Shown piece by piece: positions 18,436 to 26,759 of a DNA stretch of 64,000 nt. Within the stretch, counting starts at the first letter, position 1; the number at the start of each line of letters is the position of its first letter. This DNA is from Nocardia sp. NBC_00565 (GTDB lineage: Bacteria; Actinomycetota; Actinomycetes; Mycobacteriales; Mycobacteriaceae), in the NCBI RefSeq assembly GCF_036345915.1, contig NZ_CP107785.1, positions 3,348,001-3,412,000 on the forward strand. Reading direction: 5' to 3'. A model generated the notes under the pieces. That model was given only the letters and a program-made list of their open reading frames with translations, was not told where the DNA came from and did not search any database. The translations under genes and the position numbers were made by a program.

Positions 18436-19602
18436 TCACAGTCGGGTGTAGTCCTGCTGGTCCTGCTCGAACGCGCTCAGGATTTCCGGTGTCAGGGTCG
18501 GGCGGGTTTCGGCGACCGCAGTCAGGTAGTCCTCGGTGGTCGCGGGTTCGCGGGTGTCGTCGCGCATTGCGCGTTCGAACGCGGACTGCGCGCCTGCACG
18601 GGCCGCGTATTCGATGTCGGCGGGGGTGAATTGCGCTGTGGCGCACACCAAATGGTCGAGGTCGATGGTTTCGGCCGCGGGGCCGAGATATCGTCGCCAG
18701 ATCGCGTTCCGTGCCAGTGTGTCCGGCGGGCCGACCGGAATCACATAGTCGAATCGACCGGGCCGCAGGAATGCCGAGTCCAATGAGCGGACCGAGTTCG
18801 TTGCGCAGATCAGCAGGCGACTGTAGTTTTCCCGGAACGTCGGTATCAGCTTGAGCAGCTCGTTGGTGACTCCGTGCGCAGGGCTTGTCGCCGTACCCGA
18901 ACGCGTGCCCGCGATCTCCTCCACCTCATCAATGAACAGCAGCAGCTTGTCGAGTTCGGCCAGGTCGGCGAATACCTCGCGCAGCGAGGCTGCGAGCCCT
19001 CCCGACGCCGCGGCGGCCAACCGGGAGGGAAACAATTCGACGAACGGCCAACCAAGCCGGGACGCGACCGCTTTCGCGAAGCTGGTCTTGCCGGTCCCCG
19101 GTGGCCCGAACAGGATGACGCTCTTGGGCGGCAAAACCCGATAACGTTCGGCCACATCGGGATTCGCCAAAGGCAACACGACCCGGCGTTCGATGATCTC
19201 CTTCTCTCGGTCCATCCCAGCCATCGACTGCCACAGTCCCGGTGGAAGCAGCCGCCCACCCAGTTCGGTCAGCAGGGTGGACTGCGCGGGGGCCAACGGC
19301 TCCAGCAGCTCGTAGTAGACCAGGCCGGCGCGGCGCAAGTACCCGGAATTCTCGAACGCCACAGATCCGGTGGCGCCCTCGGGTACGAGCGTGCAGATCC
19401 GCCGCACGCCGTTCGCCCTCAGCCGCCGCTCCAGTTCGGCAAGCAGTGCGCTGCCGATACCGCGCCGCCGCCACCGCGCCGCCAGCGCCACCAGCAGGAC
19501 CCAGGCCCGCTCGCCATGGATCTGGGCGACCGCCATCCCGACCATATCGCCGCCGACCTCGGCCACCACCGCCGACTGACCCGCGCGCGCGGCCGCCATC
19601 AC
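18436..19602 (-). CDS. AAA+ ATPase with an N-terminal GNAT acetyltransferase region (5' end frameshifted)
   Basis: 388 residues as an uninterrupted frame. Residues ~1-100 are the C-terminal half of a GNAT fold (RWRRRGIGSALLAELERRL is the acetyl-CoA loop). Residues ~125-388 are an AAA+ domain with Walker A GPPGTGKTS, Walker B LLLFIDEVEE, sensor ATNS and the second-region motif SAFLRPGRFD. The GNAT beginning, MPVWRLREFRDEDLDQGIQI, is encoded just upstream (19703 to about 19630) in another frame. The joined reading WEQSRA / EPVFALAEVMAAA fits GNAT proteins well, so the original gene was probably 18436-19703 with a single-base frame change near 19622-19632. The upstream frame ends in TGATG, so re-initiation could still give the AAA part. 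Role unknown. Confidence 0.8.
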   Translation of the reverse strand: MMAAARAGQSAVVAEVGGDMVGMAVAQIHGERAWVLLVALAARWRRRGIGSALLAELERRLRANGVRRICTLVPEGATGSVAFENSGYLRRAGLVYYELLEPLAPAQSTLLTELGGRLLPPGLWQSMAGMDREKEIIERRVVLPLANPDVAERYRVLPPKSVILFGPPGTGKTSFAKAVASRLGWPFVELFPSRLAAAASGGLAASLREVFADLAELDKLLLFIDEVEEIAGTRSGTATSPAHGVTNELLKLIPTFRENYSRLLICATNSVRSLDSAFLRPGRFDYVIPVGPPDTLARNAIWRRYLGPAAETIDLDHLVCATAQFTPADIEYAARAGAQSAFERAMRDDTREPATTEDYLTAVAETRPTLTPEILSAFEQDQQDYTRL

Positions 19603-19827
19603 CTCCGCCAGCGCGAAGACCGGCTCGCACGGCTCTGCTCCCAGATCTGGATCCCCTGATCCAGATCTTCGTCACGGAACTCGCGTAGTCGCCATACCGG
19701 CATACATACCTCGAACGGCCATCGGCGAGTCTCGGAGAACTCGGCCGTCCTCTCAGTAAATACCCTGGGCAAGCCGCCCGCCATGACGGGAACCAGTCTG
19801 TCGGTGCTCTGGCGCATCATCGGCTAG

Positions 19828-20142
19828 ATGAGTGCGCACGATCGCATCAACGCCGCCAACGCCGAGGCAGCCCGCACCGCCGGATGGCCGGTGCTCACGG
19901 GCACCCCTGCACAAATCGGGTGGGCCAGCACCATCCGCGTCGACAAGATGCGCGAATTCGACACCGCCGCCGCGGCGATCACCGACTCCGACCGGGGCCA
20001 GTTCCGGGAGGTCATGCTGCGCGAGACCGCCGCCGGCGTCTGGATCGGCGGTCGCTGCGCGCCCTGGCAGGCGATGCTCGTCACCCACCTGACCGACGAT
20101 GAGCGCGCCGCCCTCGTCGCCAGGCCGACGGATCGCCCCTGA
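19828..20142 (+). CDS. Conserved-looking small hypothetical protein
   Basis: 104 residues, cytosolic, alpha/beta composition, good third-position GC. It begins MSAHDRINAANAEAARTAGW and ends VARPTDRP. No motif is recognised. It is divergent from the GNAT-AAA gene with about 124 bp between them and convergent with the sigma factor gene downstream. Confidence 0.6.
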   Translation: MSAHDRINAANAEAARTAGWPVLTGTPAQIGWASTIRVDKMREFDTAAAAITDSDRGQFREVMLRETAAGVWIGGRCAPWQAMLVTHLTDDERAALVARPTDRP

Positions 20143-20353
20143 TGCGGTCCGTCGGCGTCAGCAGTCCGGCTGGAACCGATAGCAGCCCGCCGGAAACCGC
20201 GGCTGTGGGGCCGGAGCCTCCTCGGCGGGCGGTGGTGGTGGTGAGGGTGGTAGCTCCTGCGATGTTGTCGGTGGCTGGATCGTTTCCTGGTTCGGGATGC
20301 GGGACGTCCACCAACCGCTCCTTGGCTCTGAACGCCCGTCTCCGGCTGGTTGT

Positions 20354-21172
20354 TCAGTCGCGTGATGCCTGTTCGCGCAACGAGCTCAGCAGTCTGGCCA
20401 GGATCCGAGAGACCTGCATCTGCGAGACGCCGAGGGATTCGGCGATTTGGATCTGCGACTGAGATTCAAAGAACCGCATCATCAGCACTTGGCGATCCCG
20501 CTCGGGAAGCGCGGCAATCAACGGTTTCACGACAAGGCAGTCCTCGACGGTGCGGAACTCCGATTGCTCGGCGCCCAGGGTGTCCAACAGCGACGTCGGC
20601 GCATACTCACTGTCGCCGCCGGTATACGCGTCGATCGAGGAGGTCCGATAGCCATTGCGGGCGATCAGCGCCTGGGTCACCTCGACCAGGTCGACGCCGA
20701 GTTCCTCGGCGATCTCCGCGGCTGTTGGCGTGCGCCCCAACCGCTGCGACAGCCTGTCCATTGCCGGAACGATGGTCTGCTGGATTTCCTTGAGCCGCCG
20801 CGGTACTCGCACCGACCAGGTGTGGTCGCGGAAATGTCGGCGCACCTCGCCCATGATTGTCGGCACCGCGAAAGCCAGGAACGACGCGCCATGATCCGGG
20901 TCGAAACGGTCGACCGCGGCCACCATCCCCACCCGAGCGATCTGCAGCAGATCGTCGAAGTTCTCACCGCGCCCTGCGAACTTGCGGGCGATGTGCTCGG
21001 CCAAGGGCAGACATCGACTGATCAGCTCCTTCCGCAAGGCAACTCGATGCGGGTCGTCGGTGTCCAGCTCCGCGAGTTCGGTAAACAAGGGTTCGATGTT
21101 GTCGTAGCTGTCGGTGCGGCGGCGCGTGCGTTGTGCCCTCGTCGGGGAAGTCAGTGTTGACTGATAGCTCAT
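20354..21172 (-). CDS. SigB/SigF/SigG-family alternative sigma factor
   Basis: 272 residues. Region 2 contains KFAGRGENFDDLLQIARVGM and AAVDRFDPDHGASFLAFAVP; region 3 has RRLKEIQQTIVPAMDRLSQR; region 4 ends with the HTH IQIAESLGVSQMQVSRILARL. This is the group 3 (stress/sporulation-like) type of actinobacteria, usually held by an anti-sigma factor. No anti-sigma or anti-anti-sigma gene is adjacent, so control is probably from a distance. A conventional SigF-type promoter was not found upstream. Confidence 0.93.
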   Translation of the reverse strand: MSYQSTLTSPTRAQRTRRRTDSYDNIEPLFTELAELDTDDPHRVALRKELISRCLPLAEHIARKFAGRGENFDDLLQIARVGMVAAVDRFDPDHGASFLAFAVPTIMGEVRRHFRDHTWSVRVPRRLKEIQQTIVPAMDRLSQRLGRTPTAAEIAEELGVDLVEVTQALIARNGYRTSSIDAYTGGDSEYAPTSLLDTLGAEQSEFRTVEDCLVVKPLIAALPERDRQVLMMRFFESQSQIQIAESLGVSQMQVSRILARLLSSLREQASRD

Positions 21173-21367
21173 CGGTGCTGCCTCGGATCAGATCCAGATG
21201 AATCGACAATGGCCGCGAGCCCGGAGACCGCAGTGCCGTAGGGGGTTTGGGCCGGGTCGATCGAGTTAGGTGAGTCTCGCCACGACGCACCGACCGAGAC
21301 TGGCTCGGCCCGGAGCGATATCGGATGCTGCAACCAGGCAGACTTCGACATCTATCGTGGCGTCTTG

Positions 21368-21571
21368 TCAGGGGCTGGGTTGGGGCAGTTCGCAGTTGTT
21401 CACTTTGGGGTTGACGCCTGCGTAGTTCAGCGGACCGGCGATCATGGTCACCGCGATGGTTCCCAGGCTTGCGCAGTTCTGTTCACGGTCGGTGAAGTAA
21501 CCTCGTTGACCGGCGGCGATCACGCCAATGATCAGCCATACGAGCACCAGCAACGGCACCAAACGCACCAT
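21368..21571 (-). CDS. Small single-TM protein with an exported Cys pair
   Basis: 67 residues from ATG 21571, with GAGG 8 bp upstream. A single hydrophobic segment (VRLVPLLVLVWLIIGVIAAG) is followed by an extracytoplasmic part with two cysteines (QNCASLG and NNCELP). The longer frame to 21766 overlaps the next small gene and is rejected. It lies in the left arm of the divergent small-membrane-protein cluster. Confidence 0.6.
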   Translation of the reverse strand: MVRLVPLLVLVWLIIGVIAAGQRGYFTDREQNCASLGTIAVTMIAGPLNYAGVNPKVNNCELPQPSP

Positions 21572-21711
21572 CACTACCTCATTTCTTGTGGATCGAGATC
21601 GTCTCGATCCGGTAGTCGAATATCGGACATCGCGTCCTGCTCTGAATCGGGTTGCCGCGCAGACGAACCGAGCGGTGCGGCCGGACCTCGATCCGGCCGC
21701 GCCGGGATCGG

Positions 21712-21867
21712 TCAGTAGTAGTGGCGACGACCGCCGACCGCGTGGCCCGCGGTCCCCGCGACCCACAGCGCCGCTCCCATGAGCAAGACGATGACCCCGA
21801 CGGTGACGAGCAGAGGGATACCGAGTAGGAATCCGGCGATCAGGAGAATGACTCCGAAAATGATCAT
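21712..21867 (-). CDS. Small hydrophobic protein (DUF6131-like)
   Basis: 51 residues: IIFGVILLIAGFLLGIPLLV then a second hydrophobic stretch, ending HAVGGRRHYY. It is clearly paralogous to the protein encoded at 23147-23350 (shared GFLLGI-LLVT--I--L-GA--- pattern and a basic RHY tail). It matches the actinobacterial family of tiny two-helix membrane proteins I know as DUF6131; function unknown. It lies downstream of the left copy of the 47-bp promoter repeat. Confidence 0.7.
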   Translation of the reverse strand: MIIFGVILLIAGFLLGIPLLVTVGVIVLLMGAALWVAGTAGHAVGGRRHYY

Positions 21868-21979
21868 GAACTAGAACCTGATTTCTGAAATATATTGAGA
21901 TGTCATGAGATAGAGGCAGACTGCGCGGTTACCGGCGTTCGCGCCTCGGGGTGTGTCGACCGGCCCGGGACCGGCCGAC

Positions 21980-22264
21980 CTATCTCCGAACAGCTGGCCA
22001 CGGCTCGCATCGACGGGGCGTAGGCCAACTTTCGGATCCCTGCCCGGCGGCTGTGCCGGATGCATCGGCCGCGGCGGCATTGCCGGTATGGCCGGTGTGA
22101 ACAGGGGTGTCTGGTGCGCCGAAGGGCTGCGGCCCGCGCCATCGCCCGACGCGGACGGAGCTGGGTTGAGTGGGGTTCCCCGCGGGGCCGAGATCGCGGC
22201 GGGCGGTGCGACTCGAGACACCCGAAAGCGTATTCGGTTCGGCCAGCCCGATGGTGATGATCAT
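21980..22264 (-). CDS. Uncertain ORF directly downstream of the left promoter repeat
   Basis: 94 residues, MIITIGLAEPNTLSGVSS onward, no family. The start has GAGG spaced 6 bp from ATG 22264 and lies about 35 bp from the predicted transcription start of the left promoter copy. An overlapping Pro-rich frame (GTG 22221 to 21871) has comparable third-position GC, so either frame, or a frameshift between them, could be real. The region is low-complexity and poorly conserved-looking. Confidence 0.25.
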   Translation of the reverse strand: MIITIGLAEPNTLSGVSSRTARRDLGPAGNPTQPSSVRVGRWRGPQPFGAPDTPVHTGHTGNAAAADASGTAAGQGSESWPTPRRCEPWPAVRR

Positions 22265-22305
22265 GGCGATCCTCGACGCCTTCGCTCGGATCTATTGCTC
22301 ATTTA

Positions 22306-22352
22306 AGTAGACGCTGCCCAGCACGTGATGTCAACACTGTAGGTCTACATTG
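22306..22352 (-). promoter_or_regulatory. Left copy of a 47-bp promoter/operator repeat (fires leftward)
   Basis: On the minus strand this reads operator TGTAGACCTACA (22338-22349), a 3-nt gap, -35 TTGACA (22329-22334), a 17-bp spacer and -10 TCTACT (22306-22311). It is an inverted copy of 22654-22700 with 41 of 47 bases identical. It would drive the genes to its left. Confidence 0.72.
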
Positions 22353-22512
22353 GTGAACTACAGCGGTTCATCCGACGAAAGGCCGATCAGCCGCCCACCG
22401 AATACGCCATCGACACAATCGGACGTGACCCCATGGGGACCTACCTCGACTCCCCCGGCCGCCACCAGTCCAGCTCGCGACCTCGACGATGCCGCCGCGA
22501 ACCGCGTCGAAT

Positions 22513-22656
22513 ATGAACTCGCCGGAACGACTCGTCTTCTACCCGCTTCCGACCTGGATGGCCGTCACCGGCGCTGGCATCGTGCTCAGCCCCTCCGAGG
22601 TGCGCTACGACGGCGCGCCCCGTCCCTCCACGGGAGTTAACATTGTATGTCTCTAA
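22513..22656 (+). CDS. Short ORF between the divergent promoters
   Basis: 47 residues, MNSPERLVFYPLPTWMAVTG then AGIVLSPSEVRYDGAPRPS. Third positions are about 85% G/C, much better than any other frame here. An in-frame ATG at 22489 adds eight residues. The stop lies inside the right-hand promoter repeat, which suggests it may be the 5' remnant of a longer gene. No family recognised. Confidence 0.35.
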   Translation: MNSPERLVFYPLPTWMAVTGAGIVLSPSEVRYDGAPRPSTGVNIVCL

Positions 22657-22700
22657 TGTAGGCCTACACTGTTGACACCACGTTCTGGGCGGCGTCTACT
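22654..22700 (+). promoter_or_regulatory. Right copy of the 47-bp promoter/operator repeat (fires rightward)
   Basis: Operator TGTAGGCCTACA (22657-22668, a perfect palindrome), -35 TTGACA (22672-22677), a 17-bp spacer and TCTACT as -10 (22695-22700). The operator abuts the -35 box at the same spacing as in the left copy. The first gene downstream starts at 22743. Confidence 0.75.
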
Positions 22701-22742
22701 GGAGATCCACAGATCCAATCCGACCGCTCGGGGTTCCCCATC

Positions 22743-23051
22743 ATGGTCATCGTCATCGGCATGTTCGTTCTGATCGCCGCCATCATCGCCGGGGCCGCCG
22801 CCTTGCTCTCCACCGGCGGTGATGCCCACGCGCTGACCGGAGACGTGACCTTGTTCGGCTATCACGTCACCGACACCGCAGGCGTCATGGTGATCTGGGG
22901 CATCGCCGTCGGCGTCATCGGGCTCGTCGAACTCAGCCTGCTACTGGCCGACACCCGGCGCACGCACCTCGCGCGCCAAATCCCCGGCCGGTCCGGGAAC
23001 CAGTCCACCCCACAGGCAACAGACGAGGCGAAAGGCCTCCTCCAACACTGA
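22743..23051 (+). CDS. Small two-TM membrane protein
   Basis: 102 residues. The first helix is VIVIGMFVLIAAIIAGAAAL, the second VMVIWGIAVGVIGLVELSLL, with a charged C-terminal tail (RRTHLARQIPGRSGNQSTPQ). No family is assigned with certainty. It is the first gene behind the right copy of the promoter repeat and is followed by the DUF6131-like gene, so the two are probably co-transcribed. Confidence 0.65.
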   Translation: MVIVIGMFVLIAAIIAGAAALLSTGGDAHALTGDVTLFGYHVTDTAGVMVIWGIAVGVIGLVELSLLLADTRRTHLARQIPGRSGNQSTPQATDEAKGLLQH

Positions 23052-23146
23052 GTCTCGCCACCGGTGGACGCGCCCGCCCGCGGGCCGACTAGGCCTACCC
23101 GATGTTGTTCTGCCCCATACTTATTCACTGAAACCAGGTAGCCATC

Positions 23147-23350
23147 ATGACCGTCCTGATCCTCGGAGCCGCCCTGCTCGTGACCGGGTTCCTGCTCGGC
23201 ATTTCCCTCCTCGTCACCGCGGGGATCGTGATCCTCCTCATCGGAGCAGTACTGATGTTCATGGGAGTCGGCGGCGGATCCGGGCGCGGCTGGCGCCACT
23301 ACACCAGCCGACCCCGCCGTCGTCGGCGTCGGGCCCGGCAAAGCTGGTAG
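23147..23350 (+). CDS. Small hydrophobic protein (DUF6131-like), right-arm paralogue
   Basis: 67 residues. Two hydrophobic stretches (VLILGAALLVTGFLLGISLL and IVILLIGAVLMFMGVG) precede a strongly basic tail (RPRRRRRRARQSW). It is paralogous to the 51-residue protein at 21712-21867. The tail is longer and more basic than in the paralogue. The basic end would stay cytosolic; function unknown. Confidence 0.68.
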   Translation: MTVLILGAALLVTGFLLGISLLVTAGIVILLIGAVLMFMGVGGGSGRGWRHYTSRPRRRRRRARQSW

Positions 23351-23707
23351 ACCAGCGCCCTGACCGCGGCCACCCAAGCTGCCAGATTCGTCTCCGGATC
23401 GAACTCGCCGAATGGACCTGCTGTGCGCGAGCGGGCTGGTGCACCGTCAGTCGACACTCCTGCTGGGGCTGTTCTCGATCACCGTATGGCCGACCATCGA
23501 CCGCAACGCCAAAGACGCGTTACGCCAACCACTTCGGCAGGTACTGCTCGACCGACACCGGCCCGACGACCGCACCCCTCGCGTTGATTTCCCTGCCACA
23601 TGTGGTTCACGCGCTACCCGAACAATGCCCGGGTTGGCAACGTCGCGGCATCGACGAACGCGTTGCCGACGGAGAAGTTCGCCGCGGCCGTGCCCTTCCC
23701 GAAGCGG
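23351..23707. other. Region without a supported gene, possible fragments
   Basis: A plus-strand frame near 23470-23580 (SITVWPTIDRNAKDALRQPL) has protein-like codon use but no start, no family and no continuation. On the minus strand a frame spells SSRFGKGTAAANFSVGNAFV, again without context. Both look like pieces of deleted genes bordering the P450 fragments. Confidence 0.35.
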
Positions 23708-24420
23708 CTACTCGGCGTGCGGGCGGAGTACGCGGCGCTCGCGCAGCATCTTCCAGAAACTCACGGGGACCGGCGGGTTCATCCGCAGCGATTCCTTCAT
23801 CACGAGGTCGATCTCGATCATTTCCTCGAGTTCCGCATGGGTGAGATTCGGCCCGAGGTCGAAGGCGCGCTGCCGGGCACGGTGCTGCCACTCGGGGAAT
23901 CGGCCCATGTTGTAGGCGATGGTCGTCAGTGTGGTGGTCGAGGTGTCATGGGCGGCGAACAGTAGGAAGATCATGTGGCTGACGATGTCCTCGTCGGTGA
24001 ACGAGTGCTGATCGTCGCCCACGGTGTGGCACAGCACCGAGAACAGATCGGGCGTCAGTTCCTTACGTTTCTGCGGGATGAGCCCGTGGAAGAACTCCTC
24101 CAGTTCGCGACGGCTCTTGCGGCCCGCCGCCCATTTCCCACCCGGAATCGGGTACCGCACCAGGGCGTTCAGACTTTCCAGGCAGGTGATGAAGGCCCGA
24201 TTGATGCGGTCGGCCTCGGACTGGGGCAGCTCGACGCCGATGAATACCTCGAGTGCGGTACTCAGCAGCATGGATTTGAACTGATCGGCTAGGCGGACCG
24301 ATCCGACCGGGAACCGCTCGATACGGTCGACGATACGGGGCTGCAGTTCTTGCAGGTAGGCTTCCAGCCGCGGCCGGGTGAACGCCTGTTGCAACAGGCG
24401 GCGGTACTGAGTCAGCTGTA
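23708..24420 (-). pseudogene. Internal fragment of a cytochrome P450
   Basis: From about 24418 the frame enters a P450 in mid-gene at the C-helix (YRRLLQQAFTRPRLEAYLQE). It continues through the I-helix (LLFAAHDTSTTTLTT) and the ExxR helix (VMKESLRMNPPVPVSF), then degenerates and stops at 23708. The N-terminal ~90 residues and the whole heme-binding end are absent, so it cannot be functional. The AAHDTST I-helix separates it from the CYP125-like gene it is joined to. An upstream extension of the frame to 24571 is antisense-like sequence inside the neighbouring P450 and is not counted. Confidence 0.82.
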
Positions 24421-25266
24421 GAACAATCCGACGCGCTGGCCCTCGCGAATGAGCTGCCCCCCGAGTTCGGTATCGGCGGTGGCGGTGCGCTGGAAGGCGG
24501 TGACGGGGGTGGCCCAGCGGACGATCTCGTCCGGGGCGGTCCGGGGGCGCTGCTCTTTGTACAGTTCCCACTGGTCCGGATTGTCGACGAACGCTTTCAT
24601 CCCGTGGGTGATGGCATTGCGGGTGGTCTCGTTGCCCGCGACGGCGAGCAGAATCACGAAGAAGCCGAATTCATCGGAGCCGAGCGCTTCGCCGTCGAGG
24701 TCGGCATTGACCAACTGGGTCACGATATCCTCGCCCGGCTCGGCGCGCCGCCGCTCGGCCATGTTCCAGGAGTAGCCGAGGATCTCCACCGAAGCGTTGG
24801 TCGAGGCGTCGGTGGTGACGGCGTCACCGTATTCGGGGTCGTCGTAGTTGAGCATCTGGTTGGACCAGTCGAACAGTTTCCGCCGATCCTCCTGCGGGAC
24901 TCCGAGTAGTTCGGCGATGGCCTGCAGTGGCAGCTCGCTGGCGACCTGTTCGACGAAATCACCGCCGCCATCACGTTTGGCGGCGTGCACAATGCGTTCG
25001 GCACGTTCGGCCAGTGCGGCGCGGAGCCCTTCCACTCGCTGCGAGGAGAACAGGTCCGATTTGCGTGAGACCTCTTTGATGTCCTCGTGTCTGCTCACCA
25101 CCCAGTAGCCACCGTCGCGGAAGCCACCGGAACTCTCGTCGGGCTGCTCGTTCCACCACACTGGTGCGGTACGGCGCAGTTGCGCGAATTCCTCGACGGG
25201 GTTGCGGGTTTCCCATAGTGCCGGATCGATGAAATCGAATCCGGCGGGCAGAGATGGCGCTGACAC
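24412..25266 (-). pseudogene. CYP125-like cytochrome P450, internally deleted and truncated
   Basis: The GTG at 25266 with GGAG upstream gives SAPSLPAGFDFIDPALWETR, very like CYP125, the steroid C26/27 hydroxylase of cholesterol-degrading actinobacteria. After VSRKSDLFSSQ the frame jumps to VEGLRAALAERAERI; about 47 residues (the B-C loop and C-helix, containing the usual DAPHHTRLR stretch) are missing in frame. The I-helix (LLAVAGNETTRN) and ExxR region are present. The frame ends at EGQRVGLFYS, before the heme-binding cysteine, where it is fused to another P450. It starts 47 bp after cyp51 and was probably in its operon. Without the Cys ligand it is inactive. Confidence 0.85.
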
Positions 25267-25313
25267 AGCTTGCTCCTGACGGCCGACGTCGTTGTGGACT
25301 GAGGGTGTCGGGA

Positions 25314-26666
25314 TCACCGCCGCCGACGGCGGTAGCGGACGCGGCACGGCTGGGCCAGCTGCACCACCATCTTCGAATGGTCGTTGTGATAGGTATCCGA
25401 TGGCTGCGCCAACTCGAACTCCCAGTCCCGCAGCAGGATCGAGAAGATCGCCTTCAACTGCATGAGCGCGAACGCCGCGCCGACGCAGCGGTGGCGGCCC
25501 GCACCGAAGGGAATCCAGGTCCAACGGTTGACCAGATCTTCCTGGCGCGGATCGAGGTAGCGACCGGGATCGAAGGTGTCGGGATCCGGGAAGTCCTCCG
25601 GAATCCGATTCGACACCGCGGGAGTCGCGGCCACCATCTCACCGGGGGCGATGCGGCGTCCGCACACCTCGAATTCGTCACACGCAATGCGCATCACGAT
25701 GATCAGCGGCGGATGCAGACGCAGCGTCTCCTTGAGGGTCGCCTCCAGATTCGGAATCTGGCGCAGCGCATTGTGACTGACCTCGGAACCGTCGGCATAG
25801 AGCTCGTCCAGCTCGGCCACCACACTGTCCAGCAGTTCGGGATGACGCAGTAGTTCGATGATCGTCCACGCGGCGGTGCCGGAGGTGGTGTGGTGCCCGG
25901 CGAACATCATCGAGATGAAGATGCCGGTGATCTCACTGGCCGAGAATCGCGGGGTGCCATCCTCGTTCTTGACCGAGATCAGGATGTCGAGCATGTCGCG
26001 GTCGTCCTTGCCCGCGGCCGGATTCGCCTCACGCTGATTCATGATGCCCTGCACCAGTTCCACCAGTTGCGCGCGCGCCTCGTCCCGGCGGCGGAAGCTG
26101 TCGATCGGTGCGTAGGGGTCGACGTAGGCCAGCGCGTCGGTCCCTTGCTCGAGTTCGTGATACAGGTGCGCGAAGCGAGGATCGAGCTGGTTGCGGAATT
26201 TCACGCCGATCAGGCAGGCCGAGGAGGTGTAGATGGTCAGCTCGGCGAAGAAGTCGAGCAGGTCGATCTCGCCCTCCTCGCCCCAGTGCGCGAGCATCTG
26301 CTCCACTTCGCTCGCGATGGTGCTCGCGTGACCGCGCATGTGCTCGGCGCGCAGGGCCTGGTTGTGCAGCATCTCCTTGCGGCGTTCCGGCGGGGCGTCG
26401 AAGACCACGCCCTCCCCGAAGATCGGCTTCATGAAGGGGTAGGCCGCCCCCTGGTCGAGATCCTCGTCGCCGGCACGGAAGAAGAACTCGTTGGCTTCGG
26501 CGCCCGACAACAGCACTACATCGCGTCCGGCGAGTTCGAAGGAGCCGACATCGCCGCATTCGGCGCGTACGCGGCGCATGAGGCCGATCGGATCGGTGCG
26601 GAACTCCTCGAGGTGACCGTATTCGCCCCCGCCTCCGGACACTTGCTGTGGCTTGACCAACGTCAT
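25314..26666 (-). CDS. cyp51: Sterol 14-alpha-demethylase, CYP51
   Basis: 450 residues from ATG 26666 (AAAGGA upstream); an in-frame start at 26708 would add 14 residues across the operator. Signature stretches are GHLEEFRTDPIGLM, FFFRAGDEDLDQGAAYPFM, the I-helix MMFAGHHTTSGTA, LKETLRLHPPLIIVMR and the heme loop FGAGRHRCVGAAFA with Cys394, the same number as in M. tuberculosis CYP51. The family oxidises the 14-alpha-methyl group of sterols in three steps using ferredoxin and NADPH-ferredoxin reductase; the physiological substrate in actinobacteria is unsettled. A TGTCCAGAC-type operator lies 22-60 bp upstream. The ferredoxin at 27076 and the FprB-like reductase at 31552 are plausible partners. 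Confidence 0.96.
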   Translation of the reverse strand: MTLVKPQQVSGGGGEYGHLEEFRTDPIGLMRRVRAECGDVGSFELAGRDVVLLSGAEANEFFFRAGDEDLDQGAAYPFMKPIFGEGVVFDAPPERRKEMLHNQALRAEHMRGHASTIASEVEQMLAHWGEEGEIDLLDFFAELTIYTSSACLIGVKFRNQLDPRFAHLYHELEQGTDALAYVDPYAPIDSFRRRDEARAQLVELVQGIMNQREANPAAGKDDRDMLDILISVKNEDGTPRFSASEITGIFISMMFAGHHTTSGTAAWTIIELLRHPELLDSVVAELDELYADGSEVSHNALRQIPNLEATLKETLRLHPPLIIVMRIACDEFEVCGRRIAPGEMVAATPAVSNRIPEDFPDPDTFDPGRYLDPRQEDLVNRWTWIPFGAGRHRCVGAAFALMQLKAIFSILLRDWEFELAQPSDTYHNDHSKMVVQLAQPCRVRYRRRRR

Positions 26667-26687
26667 GGAAATCCTTTCAGGAAACCT

Positions 26688-26726
26688 GTCCAGACTTCGT
26701 ATGGACATTTGTCCAGACAGTACTAT
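26688..26726. promoter_or_regulatory. Operator A of the TGTCCAGACA regulon (cyp51)
   Basis: Contains TGTCCAGAC (26688-26696), TGGACA (26702-26707) and TGTCCAGACAGTACTATG (26710-26727). Its reverse complement starts CATAGTACTGTC, matching operator D at 33 kb. TGTCCA and TGGACA form dyads with 9-bp and 2-bp spacing. It lies between cyp51 and the TetR remnant. Confidence 0.7.
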
Positions 26727-26759
26727 GATTGATAATTCGCAACAAGGGTCGCAGTTCAG

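Noticed and set aside
19599..19820. Separate 73-residue protein upstream of the AAA gene
   Set aside because: Its second half reads as the start of the GNAT domain continued in the next frame; treated as part of one split gene.
20447..21160. Plus-strand ORF opposite the sigma factor
   Set aside because: Antisense shadow of a well-supported sigma factor gene.
22306..22700. The 47-bp inverted copies as terminal repeats of a miniature transposon
   Set aside because: No target-site duplication flanks them, and both contain well-spaced -35/-10 boxes pointing outward toward real genes.
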